The translations under genes were made by a program, and so were the position numbers. The notes beneath the pieces are model-generated. The model was given only the letters and a program-made list of their open reading frames with translations, was not told the origin of the DNA and did not search any database. Shown piece by piece: positions 12,132 through 22,131 of a stretch of 64,000 nucleotides of DNA. Source of the stretch: Cafeteria roenbergensis (taxonomy: Eukaryota > Sar > Bigyra > Bicosoecida > Cafeteriaceae); NCBI GenBank assembly GCA_008330645.1, contig VLTN01000007.1:496001-560000 (forward strand), read 5' to 3'. Each line of letters starts with the position of its first letter. Position 1 is the stretch's first letter.

Positions 12132-14483
12132 ATGCTCGCTCGCTCCCTCTCCATCGCTTCTGCGGCGGCACGCCGCTCGGTTGCGGCTGCGCGCCCCGCG
12201 GTCGCTGCCGCCCGTGCCGCCTCTGCCGCACCCATGGCCGCCTTCTCGTCCACCGGCGCCTCCAGCGAGCCCGTCCGCGTGACCATCGCCCGGTGAGCCT
12301 GTGCTGCGCTGTGGCGGGCTTTCCCGTCGTCGGCTTGGCTGCACGCCGTCCAGGCCGCGCGGCGGTCTTCGGCTTGCCGGAGAACCGGCGCGCGGGCACG
12401 CGCCACCCCGCTTCACTGCGAGCGCGCCCGAGGGCAAAACGCCCGCCGGGGCCCGCGCGGCACCCGCCCTTCTTCCCAGCCCCGTGGCCAGAAGCCTTGC
12501 GGCGGGTGTTGGGTGGCGCCTTCACCCCGCGGGGCGGGATGACTCCGGGGGCGTCTTCGAAGCGCGCAACGAGTCCAGCGCGCGAGGTGGGCTGCACTCG
12601 TGTCAGCAATGGTTGGCCTCCTCGCCCGCGTGTGCCCACCCCCCCTACCGCAGCGGCGATGGCATCGGCCCTGAGATCATGGATGCTACCCTCCGCATCC
12701 TCGAGGCTGCCAAGGTCGACCTTGCGTACGACGAGATTGAAATCGGCGAGAACGTGTACCTTGCCGGCCACTCGTCCGGCATCAAGCCGGCCGATTGGGA
12801 CGTGCTGCGCCGCAACCCGGCCTTCCTCAAGGCTCCCATCACGACCCCTGTTGGCAAGGTGAGGCCCGTGGCGTTGCACCGCGGCCCGCTATCCAGTTTG
12901 CCCGCGACTTCTTCTTTTTTTCCGGCCGCCCGGGAGTCACTGTCGCACACGGGCTGGAGCCATTGCGTCGCGCGCTTTCTCGTCGCCGCGTCGCCCGTTG
13001 GTCCCTTCCCCGGTGGCCCGTCGCCCTGGGCAGTGCGCGCCATTGGCAGACTCTGCTACCGGCGCGGGGAAGGGGTGCCGAGCGCTCTGGCCGGCGGCGA
13101 GCCTGTCCTGCCTTGGCTTGTGCGTCGTGTGTGACCCACCGCGGTCGCGTGGTCGCTCCACTCGCCTCCCCCACCCTTGCCTCCTCCTCTGTTTGGCGCG
13201 TGCTGTGTCTTCCTTCTTCGCAGGGCTACAAGTCCCTCAACGTGTCGATCCGCAAGACCCTCGGCCTCTACGCCAACGTGCGCCCGACCGTCTCCCTGAC
13301 GCCGTTCGTCCAGGGCAAGGCCAACGTGGACCTCATCTGCGTCCGCGAGAACGAGGAGGACACCTACGCAGGCATCGAGCACCAGCAGACCCCCGAGGTG
13401 GTGCAGTGCCTCAAGCTCGTGTCCCGCCCCGGCTGCGAGCGCATCGTGCGCTACGCCTTCGACTACGCCGTCGCGAACAACCGCAAGCGCGTGACGGCCT
13501 TCCACAAGGCCAACATCATGAAGATCACGGACGGCATGTTCCTCGACGTCGCCCGCGAGATCTACGCCGCCGAGTACGACGGCATGTTCAAGTTCGACGA
13601 CATCATCGTCGACATCGGCACGGCCCTCCTGGCCGACACCCCCGAGAAGTTCGACGTGCTGGTCATGCCCAACCTGTACGGCGACATCGCGTCCGACGTC
13701 ATCGCGCAGGTGGTGGGCTCCGTCGGCCTCGGCGGCAGCGCCAACATCGGCGAGACTGTCTCCATGTTCGAGGCCATCCACGGGTCGGCTCCCGACATCG
13801 CCGGCAAGAAGATGGCCAACCCGTCGGGCCTTCTCCTCGGCGCCGTGCAGATGCTCCAGCACGTTGGCCACCCCGCCGAGGCGGCCGCCATCCAGAACGC
13901 CTGGCTCAAGACCATCGAGGATGGCATCCACACCGGCGACATCTACACCGAGGGCACCGGCTACTCCAAGCAGCTGGCCAACACGGACGAGTTCACCGAC
14001 GCCATCATCGAGCGCCTCGGGCAGGTCCCCACCTCCCTCCCCGTCGCCGACTTCTCCTCCAAGGTCGAGACGCCCACCCTCGCAGGCAGCGCGCAGGCCC
14101 AGGCCGAGCGCAAGCGCTACCACGCCCCCCAGGCCGTGCGCGAGCTCCACGGCGTGGACGTGTTCGCCTTCATGGACAAGCGCGACCCGGATGCTCTCGC
14201 CGCCGCCCTCCACGAGGCCACCAAGGACGTCGAGGGCCTCGAGCTCCGCCTCATCACCAACCGTGGCGTCAAGGTCTGGCCCAACGGCCTCCCCGAGACC
14301 TTCATGACGGACCACTGGCGTTGCCGCTTCCGCCCCACCGAGGGCCCGGAGGGCGTCGTCGACGCCAGCGCTGTCCTCGACGTGATCAACAAGGTCTCCC
14401 GCGCTGGCATCGAGGTCATCAAGACGGAGAACCTCTTCCTCTTCGACGGCCAGCCCGGCTTCTCCCTCGGCCAGGGCGAGTGA
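12132..14483 (+). CDS. Isocitrate dehydrogenase, Thermus/alphaproteobacterial type, mitochondrial, NAD-type residues
   Basis: Oxidative decarboxylation of isocitrate to 2-oxoglutarate in the TCA cycle; 541 aa. Exons: 12132-12292, 12654-12858, 13224-14483; introns of 361 and 365 bp start gtgagc and gtgagg. Exon 1 encodes an Arg/Ala/Ser-rich leader without acidic residues (MLARSLSIASAAARR...), a mitochondrial presequence, then EPVRVTIAR|GDGIGPEIMDA across the splice. Core motifs: phosphate/isocitrate-binding Ser in KSLNVSIRKTL, VRENEEDTYAGIEH, TAFHKANIMK, MPNLYGDIASD. At the cofactor site the protein reads HGSAPDIAGKK: Asp313-Ile314 replace the Lys-Tyr of NADP enzymes, the known NAD-type pair. 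An extra C-terminal domain of ~150 residues ending FDGQPGFSLGQGE matches the extension of Thermus IDH. It is unlike the usual eukaryotic NAD-IDH heteromer or NADP-IDH. Bacterial ancestry is likely. Confidence 0.93.
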
Positions 14484-15284
14484 GCGCTGCGCTCCCCACA
14501 CCCCAGGCCTTCCACGGGCCCTCCCGTTCCCGCGCCTTCCTCCAACGTGCCGCCTCCGCTCCCGCCAGAGCCGTCCGCCGTGAAGCAGCGGCCCTCCGCT
14601 CCTCCCGGCGATGGCCTCTCCGTGCGCCTCCGCCATCTCTCGGCTCACCCGCGGAGGCTGCGCCCAGGAAGGGCCAGGGTCTACGCTGGGGGGGACCTGG
14701 GCGCGCCCCTGCGTGCGTGCAGTCCCAACTTCGTTCGGTCCTGTGCGGGCTCGTGGCGGGAGCCCGCGGGTCGCAGGCGGTCGATTGACTTTCGTCTTCC
14801 CCAACGCGCCGGGCACGAGCCCTGGTGTTGCTAGTTGGCCTGATGCAGAAGCGGAAAGCGAGGCTTCTTATCCCCGCTGTGCCATGCTGCCGGCCGAAAA
14901 GCGATGCCCTTTCGTTCGAGGCGTATGAGTGCGTGTTTTGCCCCTCGGTCAAGAACCTTGAAACTATGCGCACTACCTGCCGCCGCTGCCGCCCACCCGC
15001 TCGCCCACGAGGCCAAAACACGCACGCCCGGCCTGGATCCGACCCCCCAACTGCGCGCCATGGCTGTGCCCGCGACCCTTGGCGCCGCACCCGTTGCTTG
15101 CAGCCGCAGCCGCTGGGCAAGGGCTCTGCCGCCGTTGGCCCTGTCGCCTTGCGCCCGAGGCCCGCTCGCTGCTCGGCGCAGCCAGACCCACATCACCGCC
15201 AAGGTTGGCCCCATCCGGCAGCAGGCGCCCGGCCCGCGAGTCGTGACCGCAGCCGCGGAGCCAACCCGCTGATACGCTGGAGGC
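14484..15284. other. 800-bp gap between IDH and LRR genes
   Basis: The largest gap in the window. Only short, compositionally biased frames are present. A GTTCGAGGC string near 14905 resembles an RNA polymerase III B box, but no tRNA cloverleaf can be drawn around it. It presumably holds the IDH 3' UTR and the LRR gene promoter. Confidence 0.45.
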
Positions 15285-18200
15285 ATGCGACCGGGTCGAG
15301 GCGCTGCCGGCCGGCGTGTGGTCGCGCGCATGCAAGTGGAGCTATCAGACGGCCGGGCCTGCATTCTCGAAGCTTGCGCTGGAGACGACCCGTGGAGGCT
15401 GGCCGCCGAGTTCGGCGCCTCGGTGGGGATGGAGCGAGAGGAGGTGGAGGGTTTGTGCCGCGCAATCGCGTCTCAGTTGCGGCTGTCGGAGGCAGCAAGC
15501 CAGCCAGGCGCTGCCCATGCGCAACAGCATCGTGGCGCCGATGGCATTCTCGGACTGGCGAGCTCCCGCGACGGCCTTCGGGCGGAGGAGCCGCGCGGCC
15601 GAGCTCCGGTTTGGCCGGGCACCCCCGACCCGACCGCGGGCACCCCCGCGCCCAGCCACGCGAGCCAGCCACGCCAAGCCATGCCCCCTGGAGGCGGTTT
15701 CCCCGCGGGGTCGCACCCCACGGTCGCCCCCTCCCCAAGGATCGTCCCGGGTTCCCCCGGCTACGCCCGCCTGGGGGGGCCGCCGGGCGCAGGCAAGGAC
15801 GGCTCGGCCGCCGCCGCCTCAGTGGGCCTCCGCGTCGACCTTTCCTCGTGTGGCTGCGACGACTCAGACGTCGCTCCCCGCATCGCCGAGTCCTTCCGGC
15901 TCGCTGCCGGCCCGGGGGCGACGCACTTTGTGGCAGAGCTCGTCTTGGCGGGCAACGCGCTCACGGCCGCGCCGGCACTGCCAGCGTTCGTTCTTGGCCG
16001 CATCGAGACCCTGGTGCTGAGCAGCAACTGTCTCGAGATGGCCCCTGCGCTTGGCGGGTGGTTTCACCGGCTGCGCCGGCTCGACATCAGCAGCAACTCC
16101 ATCGCCAGTCTTGCGCCCCTCACGGCTTCGGGCCCGCTGCCGCTGCTAGAGTCCCTCTCCGTGGTGGACAACGCGCTGGAGGGCCGCGCGTGCCTGCACG
16201 GCCTGGGGCCGGCCCAAACGCCGTCGCTGGGGTCGCTGGATGCGTCCCTCAATCTCATCAGCAGCGCTGAGTCGCTCATTCCGCTGCGCGGCCTGCCGCT
16301 CAGAGCGCTGACCCTGGACCAAAACCCCATCGCAGTCAGGCCAGGGGCCCAGGCCAGCGTGATGGAGGCCATCACCGCCCAGCCGGACAAGGCGGCTTCA
16401 GGTGCGGCGGGGGAGGGGGACTCACCCATCGCCGCTGCTGCCGCTGCTGCAACCGCAGATGCCGACAGTGACGCTTTGAGACCCGATGGCAGAGCAGCCG
16501 AGTCGCCCGCCAACGGCACTGCGCCGTCGCCCGGCCCAGGTGCCGCCGAGCGCGCCGGCGGTCGCTCGGGTCCAGCGGACTCCCGCAACGGGCAGCAGCA
16601 GAGCCGGCAGAGCCGGCCTTCGGCGTGGAGGCAGCCGGAGCGTGACCCTGGCCCGCCGCCGCCGCCTCCACCGCCGCCCGAGCCGCCGCTTATCGCACCC
16701 CACGCAGCCCCTCCGCAGCCCCACCGCGGCAGGCGGCGGTCTCGTGGGGACCCCCACGCCCAGCACTCAGCATCTTCGTCGCCGTCGCCGATGAGCGGGC
16801 GCCGTGATCGAGGCGCTGGCTCTGGCAGGACCCGGAGCAGGAGCAGGAGCAGAGGAGGCGGCGGCGAAGGCCGAGTAGGTGGCGCAGCCGGCTCCCCGGA
16901 AGCCCGCAGTGTGGACGTCGACTCGCCTCTCTTTGCCCCAGGCAGAGGAGGCAGCGCGCGGCCCAGGCGGGGAGACGCCGGCGCGGCCGAGGACGAGAGC
17001 GACACGGCGCTGGGGGCGAGCACAGGCAGCAGGCAGCCCGCCCGAAGCGACGGTGGGCTGCTGCGCGACACCGCGGCCCAGAGAGCGGCAGTGGCCGGCT
17101 CCATCAGCAACGGGGGCGTGGGCCCCTCGCTGGGGGCAGCGGCTGTGGCTGCCGGCCAGCGGGCGGGTCGAGGAACAGCCGGCCCAGGCCAAGGCTCGTA
17201 CGCCCAACAGCTGCGGCGCAGGAGGAGGCAGCAGGGGCTAGGGCGGGCGGGCGGCAGCAGCCTCGGCGAAGCCGGCTCGCTGTCTTCGAGCAAAGGCGGT
17301 GAAGCCGCCGCTGGCGCCGGTGCCGGTTCCGGTGCCGGTTCCGGTGCCGCCGGCGGATATGCAGTCCCCGCTCGCAGCCCGGGCAGCGGCGCCAGCACCA
17401 GTCCTGACGGTGCCGGGTCAGACGGCGAAACTGGAGCCTCAGCCGTGCGCCGGGCGATCGAGCAGCTGCACCCAGCGCTGCGAGGCCGCCGGGACGCCGC
17501 CTCCCCCCGCAGGGGTAAGGCGGGTCGAGGAGCTGCCGCTGCCGCGCGCCGACCGGGCCGCGGTGCCCCCGGGCACCAAGGCGCAGTCGGCGAAACCGCC
17601 GAAGCGGCCGGGCCCCGAAGCGGCTACGAAGGCGGTGTCTCTCGGAGCGCCGCTGCCATCGCCGACTGCTCGCCCGCTGACCGCGCCGGGGCCAGCGGTA
17701 GCTCTGCCGTGCTGGCAATCGAGGATGAGGCTGCCCCGGCTGCTGGGTGGGGGTCGCCGCCTCGCGGATCCGGCCCGGCAGCGGACGCGGCTCGTGTCGC
17801 TGGCATCACCCCTCGGCCTCTGGCTGCACCGCCCCGGCCGCACCCGCGCCCAGTCGCACGCGCCCATCACGCTCCGGCATCGTCCGCATCGGTGGAGCCG
17901 TCGCCCCAAGCTGGAGATGGCGCCGCCGCTGGCTCTCGCTCCGGCGCTGGCTCGGATCCCGCCAGCGCAGGCGACGGTGGTGCCCCTGCCTCAGCCCGGC
18001 GCCGGGGCCTTGCGGCGGCAACGCCGCCGGCGCGTGATGCCGGCGCGCTTGCAGCGGCCTTCTCGGCGGCAGGCGCCACCCAGTCCCTGCTCCGGCGACT
18101 TGCGGCTCCCCGGGCCACGCCAGACGCTCGCACACCGCCCCAGCGCTCGGAGGCGTTGGCGCTGTCCTCAGCGCACGGATCAGCGCCAGCGCCGCCCCGG

Positions 18201-19682
18201 CCGGGCGCGGTCGCTGACCCAACCGCTGCGGCCACGGCCTCAGCATCCCCGGTGGTCTCCGTCGCGCAGCGAAGCCCCCATGCCGACGGGCCGCCCCTGC
18301 CTCCGGGTGGCCCCCACGCTGTGCCCGGCCACAATCGGCCCGCTGCCTCCGCGCGCACCGGAGTTCCCGGACGCCCTGGCGGTGACTACGGGCGCGGAGG
18401 TGCGGCCCAGGCCTCCTCGTGGCCGGCTCCAGACCCGGTAAAGCCGCCTCGGCCTGCGCCCCAGCCCTCACGAGGCGCAGCTCACTCGCGCGCGTGGGCC
18501 GGCCACTCCAAGGCAACCTCCCCACCTGCCAACTTCACGGGGGTGGGGGGAACAGACGCCCGCGCGTCTGCTGGCGGTGGCAGTGGCGGTGGCAGTGGCG
18601 GCGGCGAAGGCGGCGGCGAAGGCGGCGGCGAAGGCGGCGCTCCACAGGGCTCTGCGCGCGACCAGGCCAGCAGCGACGTGCGGTGGGTCGTCAGGGGCAC
18701 CAGCCTGCCGATGGGCACGAACCCGGCGGTTGGCGTGGGGCGATCCTCCCCCCAATCAGAGCGCGCGCCGCAGGATGAGTCTCTGGCCTGGCGAGCCCAG
18801 AGGCGGCCGCCCATCATGTCCCCGGAAGCAAGCTCTGCCAGCCAGAGCGGCAGAGCCCTGGCGCTTCTGGACGCGAGCAGGGCCCAGAGTTCCCGGCGGT
18901 CGGCGCATCAGCCCGCGAAGCGGGTGCTTTCAGCCGCGGACGCGGCGTCCAGAGCGGCCAACGCTGCTGCCAGGTCCCGCCTTCGCGACGGACCCCCGTC
19001 CCGCGACACGAGCGATACGGTGTACGGCGGGAGCGACGCTCTTCACTGGGCGCCCGCTCACTTGCAGAGCGGTGGGTGGGGCGGCAGCGCGAGCCTCGAC
19101 GACTCCCGGCTGTCCGCCGGCCAGCTGCAGCACAGCCTCCACCCCCCTGAACGCCACCAGTACCAGCACCAGCACCAGCACCAGCACCTCGACGATGCAG
19201 CGAGCGGCAGGCAGGCCAGGGGGCCGTCGGCAGCGACCCGCTCGGCCTCTGGGGGCAGGCCGAGCCTGGACGCCGTCGCAGCGCGGGCTCGTCAGCGCGG
19301 CGCGAGCCAGCCGGCGCGTGGGTCGTCGCCCCGGCGGTCGACTGTGGGCTGGACAGATGCCGCGCCACCGCCCGCTGCTTGGGCCGCCCGGGGGCCGGGG
19401 CGGGCCCCTCCCGCTCGAGCCGAGAGCGCCGCTCGGTCAGACTCGCCCGCGTCGCGTCTTGCCGACTCCTTGCTAGCCTCGGTCGAGGAGGCCGCCGCCG
19501 CAGCAGTGCAGGCAGCGGCCCCCCGTCCGGCGCACGCCCGGCGCTCGCCCCCGGCGAAGCACCCTCGGGCCGCGCCGACCGAGCCGGCGGGCCACGAGAC
19601 AGGCGGGATTCTGTCGGGGTTGCAGCGATTGCTGGCCAGCAAGCGCGCCTCACAGGCTCGCCTGAGCGCGTCCATCGCGTAG
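15285..19682 (+). CDS. Leucine-rich-repeat protein with very long disordered tail
   Basis: Single-exon gene of 1465 aa; function unknown. ATG at 15285; a second in-frame ATG at 15330 precedes the first ordered segment (VELSDGRACILEACAGDDPW), a ~50-residue module with the pattern 'DGR...GDDPW.LA..F...' followed by an amphipathic helix, seen at the N terminus of various protist proteins. Residues about 215-345 hold four to five SDS22-like leucine-rich repeats (ETLVLSSNCLEM, LRRLDISSNSI, LGSLDASLNLISS, RALTLDQNPI), ending as in cilium-associated LRR proteins. The remaining ~1100 residues are low-complexity Gly/Ala/Ser/Pro/Arg with short repeats: GAGSGAGSG near 17310-17350, GGGSGGG/EGGG near 18575-18640 and alternating QH near 19157-19190. 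The last 30 residues form a likely amphipathic helix (LSGLQRLLASKRASQ). A scaffold role is inference. Confidence 0.75.
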   Translation: MRPGRGAAGRRVVARMQVELSDGRACILEACAGDDPWRLAAEFGASVGMEREEVEGLCRAIASQLRLSEAASQPGAAHAQQHRGADGILGLASSRDGLRAEEPRGRAPVWPGTPDPTAGTPAPSHASQPRQAMPPGGGFPAGSHPTVAPSPRIVPGSPGYARLGGPPGAGKDGSAAAASVGLRVDLSSCGCDDSDVAPRIAESFRLAAGPGATHFVAELVLAGNALTAAPALPAFVLGRIETLVLSSNCLEMAPALGGWFHRLRRLDISSNSIASLAPLTASGPLPLLESLSVVDNALEGRACLHGLGPAQTPSLGSLDASLNLISSAESLIPLRGLPLRALTLDQNPIAVRPGAQASVMEAITAQPDKAASGAAGEGDSPIAAAAAAATADADSDALRPDGRAAESPANGTAPSPGPGAAERAGGRSGPADSRNGQQQSRQSRPSAWRQPERDPGPPPPPPPPPEPPLIAPHAAPPQPHRGRRRSRGDPHAQHSASSSPSPMSGRRDRGAGSGRTRSRSRSRGGGGEGRVGGAAGSPEARSVDVDSPLFAPGRGGSARPRRGDAGAAEDESDTALGASTGSRQPARSDGGLLRDTAAQRAAVAGSISNGGVGPSLGAAAVAAGQRAGRGTAGPGQGSYAQQLRRRRRQQGLGRAGGSSLGEAGSLSSSKGGEAAAGAGAGSGAGSGAAGGYAVPARSPGSGASTSPDGAGSDGETGASAVRRAIEQLHPALRGRRDAASPRRGKAGRGAAAAARRPGRGAPGHQGAVGETAEAAGPRSGYEGGVSRSAAAIADCSPADRAGASGSSAVLAIEDEAAPAAGWGSPPRGSGPAADAARVAGITPRPLAAPPRPHPRPVARAHHAPASSASVEPSPQAGDGAAAGSRSGAGSDPASAGDGGAPASARRRGLAAATPPARDAGALAAAFSAAGATQSLLRRLAAPRATPDARTPPQRSEALALSSAHGSAPAPPRPGAVADPTAAATASASPVVSVAQRSPHADGPPLPPGGPHAVPGHNRPAASARTGVPGRPGGDYGRGGAAQASSWPAPDPVKPPRPAPQPSRGAAHSRAWAGHSKATSPPANFTGVGGTDARASAGGGSGGGSGGGEGGGEGGGEGGAPQGSARDQASSDVRWVVRGTSLPMGTNPAVGVGRSSPQSERAPQDESLAWRAQRRPPIMSPEASSASQSGRALALLDASRAQSSRRSAHQPAKRVLSAADAASRAANAAARSRLRDGPPSRDTSDTVYGGSDALHWAPAHLQSGGWGGSASLDDSRLSAGQLQHSLHPPERHQYQHQHQHQHLDDAASGRQARGPSAATRSASGGRPSLDAVAARARQRGASQPARGSSPRRSTVGWTDAAPPPAAWAARGPGRAPPARAESAARSDSPASRLADSLLASVEEAAAAAVQAAAPRPAHARRSPPAKHPRAAPTEPAGHETGGILSGLQRLLASKRASQARLSASIA

Positions 19683-19970
19683 CGCGCTCTCCGAACGCGG
19701 GCCCGAGCCAGGTTGAGGCTCGCTGCGCCTGCCGGGGCCACCGCAAGCCCCTGCTGCAAATCTGTTGTGTTTGGCTTGGGTTTCCCGTGCCCCGGGGCAT
19801 GGCTTTGCTGAGGTTCGCCCCGGTGAGTGTGTGCGAGGGATTCTCAACGATGTGTTGTCTGTCACGGCACGCCCGTCTGCAGCGACGCTCGTTTCACGCA
19901 AGCGTGGGGAACGTCGACCGCGGCTCGACCAAAACCGCGCTCAAGCAACGCACGCCCCTCGGCCAGCGCT

Positions 19971-21401
19971 CTAGCCCTGGGGCGAATGGCACCGCCCTTG
20001 CGCGTTGCCAGCCGTCTCGGCCGTACCGGGGGCCTGGAGCAGACCAGCCTCCCTGTCACCCTCCAGCGCCCTGCGCAGGAACAGCGCTGCCTTGAACGCG
20101 GCCCAGGCATTGCCCAGGCCGGCGCCCACCTGCACCTCCGCTGGGGCGCCTGGCCGCCGCTGAAGGCGCACGACCGCACACTGAACGCTCGAGACGGGGC
20201 GGAGGAACATTGCAGCCCTTGCCTTGACGGCTTCGGTGCTGGATGCGTCGCTCCGCCCGGGGGGGAGCTGCCCGCACGCCGCCACGACCACTGCTCGCGC
20301 CACCGGTTCAGGAACAGCCTCGCCTCTCGCAGCGGATGGGGTCGGCACCCAGTCCGGCGACGCGCCCTCCGGCGGCGACAGCCCCCATGCCTGCAAGCTG
20401 GGCCTGAGGGCGCCCCACCGGGCCTCGGAGGCCTTGCTCTCAGGCACGCACACCAGCCCGCTTCCCCAGACCGGGTGCCACATGTAGCGGTGGCGTGCAG
20501 GGCTGACCAGCCCCTCGTCGGCGAAGTTTCCGCCGTCTGCTGCCGACGTGCGGTCCGCGGGTCCGGCGCCGAGCACCTCGCAGGCGGCTGCTGCAGCTGC
20601 CATCTCCCTTGCAGCGGCAAAGGCATGCGTGTAAGCGGAGAGCTGCAGGCCATACGAGCCGTGGATGCGGGATGACGTCTTGATGTCGATCAGCACGGCC
20701 GACCCGTCGTCCGTCCACCCGATGGCATCGAAGGCCCCCCTGAAGCCCAACGCAGGCCAAGTCACAAACGTGTCACCGGCGGCGTCGAGGCCCAGGCCGC
20801 AGTCGCGAGCCCAGGCCACGAAGCTCTCCACGCAGTTGCGCGAGGCCGAATCCGCAGCGGTCCCTAGCGCCGACAAGGCCGTGCTCCGGGCGAGGTCGAA
20901 GCCCTCGCCCCCTCCTGCCAGGTGCCCAGACTGGATGGCCTTGTCCACGGCGTCGTGCACGCGCGTGCCGAAGGCAGCCGCGTTCCGCTTGATGCGGTCG
21001 GGCTCCTGCTTGGCGTGGTTCAGGATGTCGTCCAGGACCGCGGCAGTTATGCTGCCCCGGGTCGTCAGAAGCTCAGACTTGACGTTGTTCAGCGCTGAGT
21101 ACACGGCCCACGGCACCAAGCCAGATTTGTCAAGCACGTTCAGCACGCTCGTCACGCTTGCCAGCCGGGGCTCTAGTGAGGTCACCGCGGCCGAGGCGGA
21201 CCCAGCCTCGTCCACATCGGTGTCAACGGGAATCTCCTCGGCAGGGTCGGCCGCCTCGCTCGCGCCAAGGTCGGCTTCGCTAGCAGTTGCGAGTTCTCGA
21301 GCAAAAGCCTGAGCGCGAACACTCGCCGCCCCTTGCCGCCAGCGCGTGCACACTCTGCCCCTTGCGCTGGCGCAAGAGAGCCTCACCAGCGCAGACCGCA
21401 T
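19971..21401 (-). CDS. PD-(D/E)XK nuclease, phage/RecB-like, probable mitochondrial
   Basis: 476 aa. Member of the PD-(D/E)XK nuclease superfamily in the RecB/Cas4/MGME1-like group. I chose ATG at 21401 because it begins a leader (MRSALVRLSCASARGRVCTRW) rich in Arg/Ser/Ala, typical of mitochondrial import; the open frame runs upstream without another ATG. Conserved positions: LASVTSVLNVLDKSGLVPWA, the fingerprint of phage-type members, then FGTRVHDAVDKAI, motif II Asp225 in FRGAFDAIGW, motif III LIDIKTS (Asp239, Lys241) and the QLSAY motif (Gln253, Tyr257). The active site therefore looks complete. The C-terminal ~200 residues are variable. By analogy with MGME1, a mitochondrial single-strand DNA exonuclease of similar fold, a role in mitochondrial DNA processing is plausible but inferred. 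Confidence 0.8.
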   Translation of the reverse strand: MRSALVRLSCASARGRVCTRWRQGAASVRAQAFARELATASEADLGASEAADPAEEIPVDTDVDEAGSASAAVTSLEPRLASVTSVLNVLDKSGLVPWAVYSALNNVKSELLTTRGSITAAVLDDILNHAKQEPDRIKRNAAAFGTRVHDAVDKAIQSGHLAGGGEGFDLARSTALSALGTAADSASRNCVESFVAWARDCGLGLDAAGDTFVTWPALGFRGAFDAIGWTDDGSAVLIDIKTSSRIHGSYGLQLSAYTHAFAAAREMAAAAAACEVLGAGPADRTSAADGGNFADEGLVSPARHRYMWHPVWGSGLVCVPESKASEARWGALRPSLQAWGLSPPEGASPDWVPTPSAARGEAVPEPVARAVVVAACGQLPPGRSDASSTEAVKARAAMFLRPVSSVQCAVVRLQRRPGAPAEVQVGAGLGNAWAAFKAALFLRRALEGDREAGLLQAPGTAETAGNAQGRCHSPQG

Positions 21402-22131
21402 CAGCCTGCCGCCCGGTGGCAGTGCGGGCTTGCCGCCGCTCGTTGAGCGGAGGCGCGCTCGGGTGTCCGTCCCAATCTTTGTTCGCGACAACAAAGCGAT
21501 CGCCTGCTGTGCGGGAACTCCAGAGAAGGTGCCCCACGAAGACGTGGCGGCACTCTCCACCGCTGCAAGGGATGTTGGTATAAGTGTTGCTGCTGACTGC
21601 GCGGCTATGGGGGAACACGGCCCAGAAAGGGAGGAGTGCCAGCGGCACCGACTTCGAGAGAGCGGACCAACCTCCCAAGACAAACACGGAGCCACGCGGG
21701 AGCCATCGTTCACAGCAGGTGGCCGCTGCCAGTGTGGAGAGGGGGGGCATTACAGGACCACGGGGGGGGGGGTGACTTTCTAGTCGTAAGTTTTCGGCCG
21801 AGCCTTGGCAGCGACAAGAGCTGGCAAGCGAGCAGGATGCCAAGTCTGGTCAGGGTGGATGCAGGCGGCGTGGAACGTCGAGCCACAGTGAGCGACGCCT
21901 TCGCCCCGGCGCCGACACGCAGGAACGGGTCATGTCTGTCGAGTTGGGAATTGGTCCTCTCAGTGTTTGCGAATGCTCGACTTCGTCGCAGCATCGAGCT
22001 TCGCCGGTGCCAAAACGGCGCTCCTGGAGCTGCGTGTAAGGCCCCCATGGCACGACCGCCTCGGTGCAACTGCGCGTTGCTCGCCGCCATGGCCAGGCGA
22101 CAAGTCGAGCGGGCACTTTTGAACACTGGCG
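21402..22131. promoter_or_regulatory. Divergent region, nuclease / ankyrin-like gene
   Basis: 730 bp between divergent starts, with two G-runs near 21740-21770. Frames here are short and shifted; part could be unrecognised 5' exons. No RNA gene seen. Confidence 0.35.

Noticed and set aside
13056-14816. Minus-strand 586-codon open frame
   Set aside because: Mirror of the IDH coding exon; rich in Gly/Val/His/Asp as expected from the complement of a GC-rich frame.
14823-14930. Possible tRNA around a GTTCGAGGC B-box-like string
   Set aside because: No matching A box at the right distance and no acceptor or anticodon stem can be formed.
16064-17398. Minus-strand 444-codon open frame opposite the LRR gene
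   Set aside because: Low-complexity Pro/Ser/Ala sequence without motifs; explained by the complement of the Gly/Ala/Ser-rich tail.
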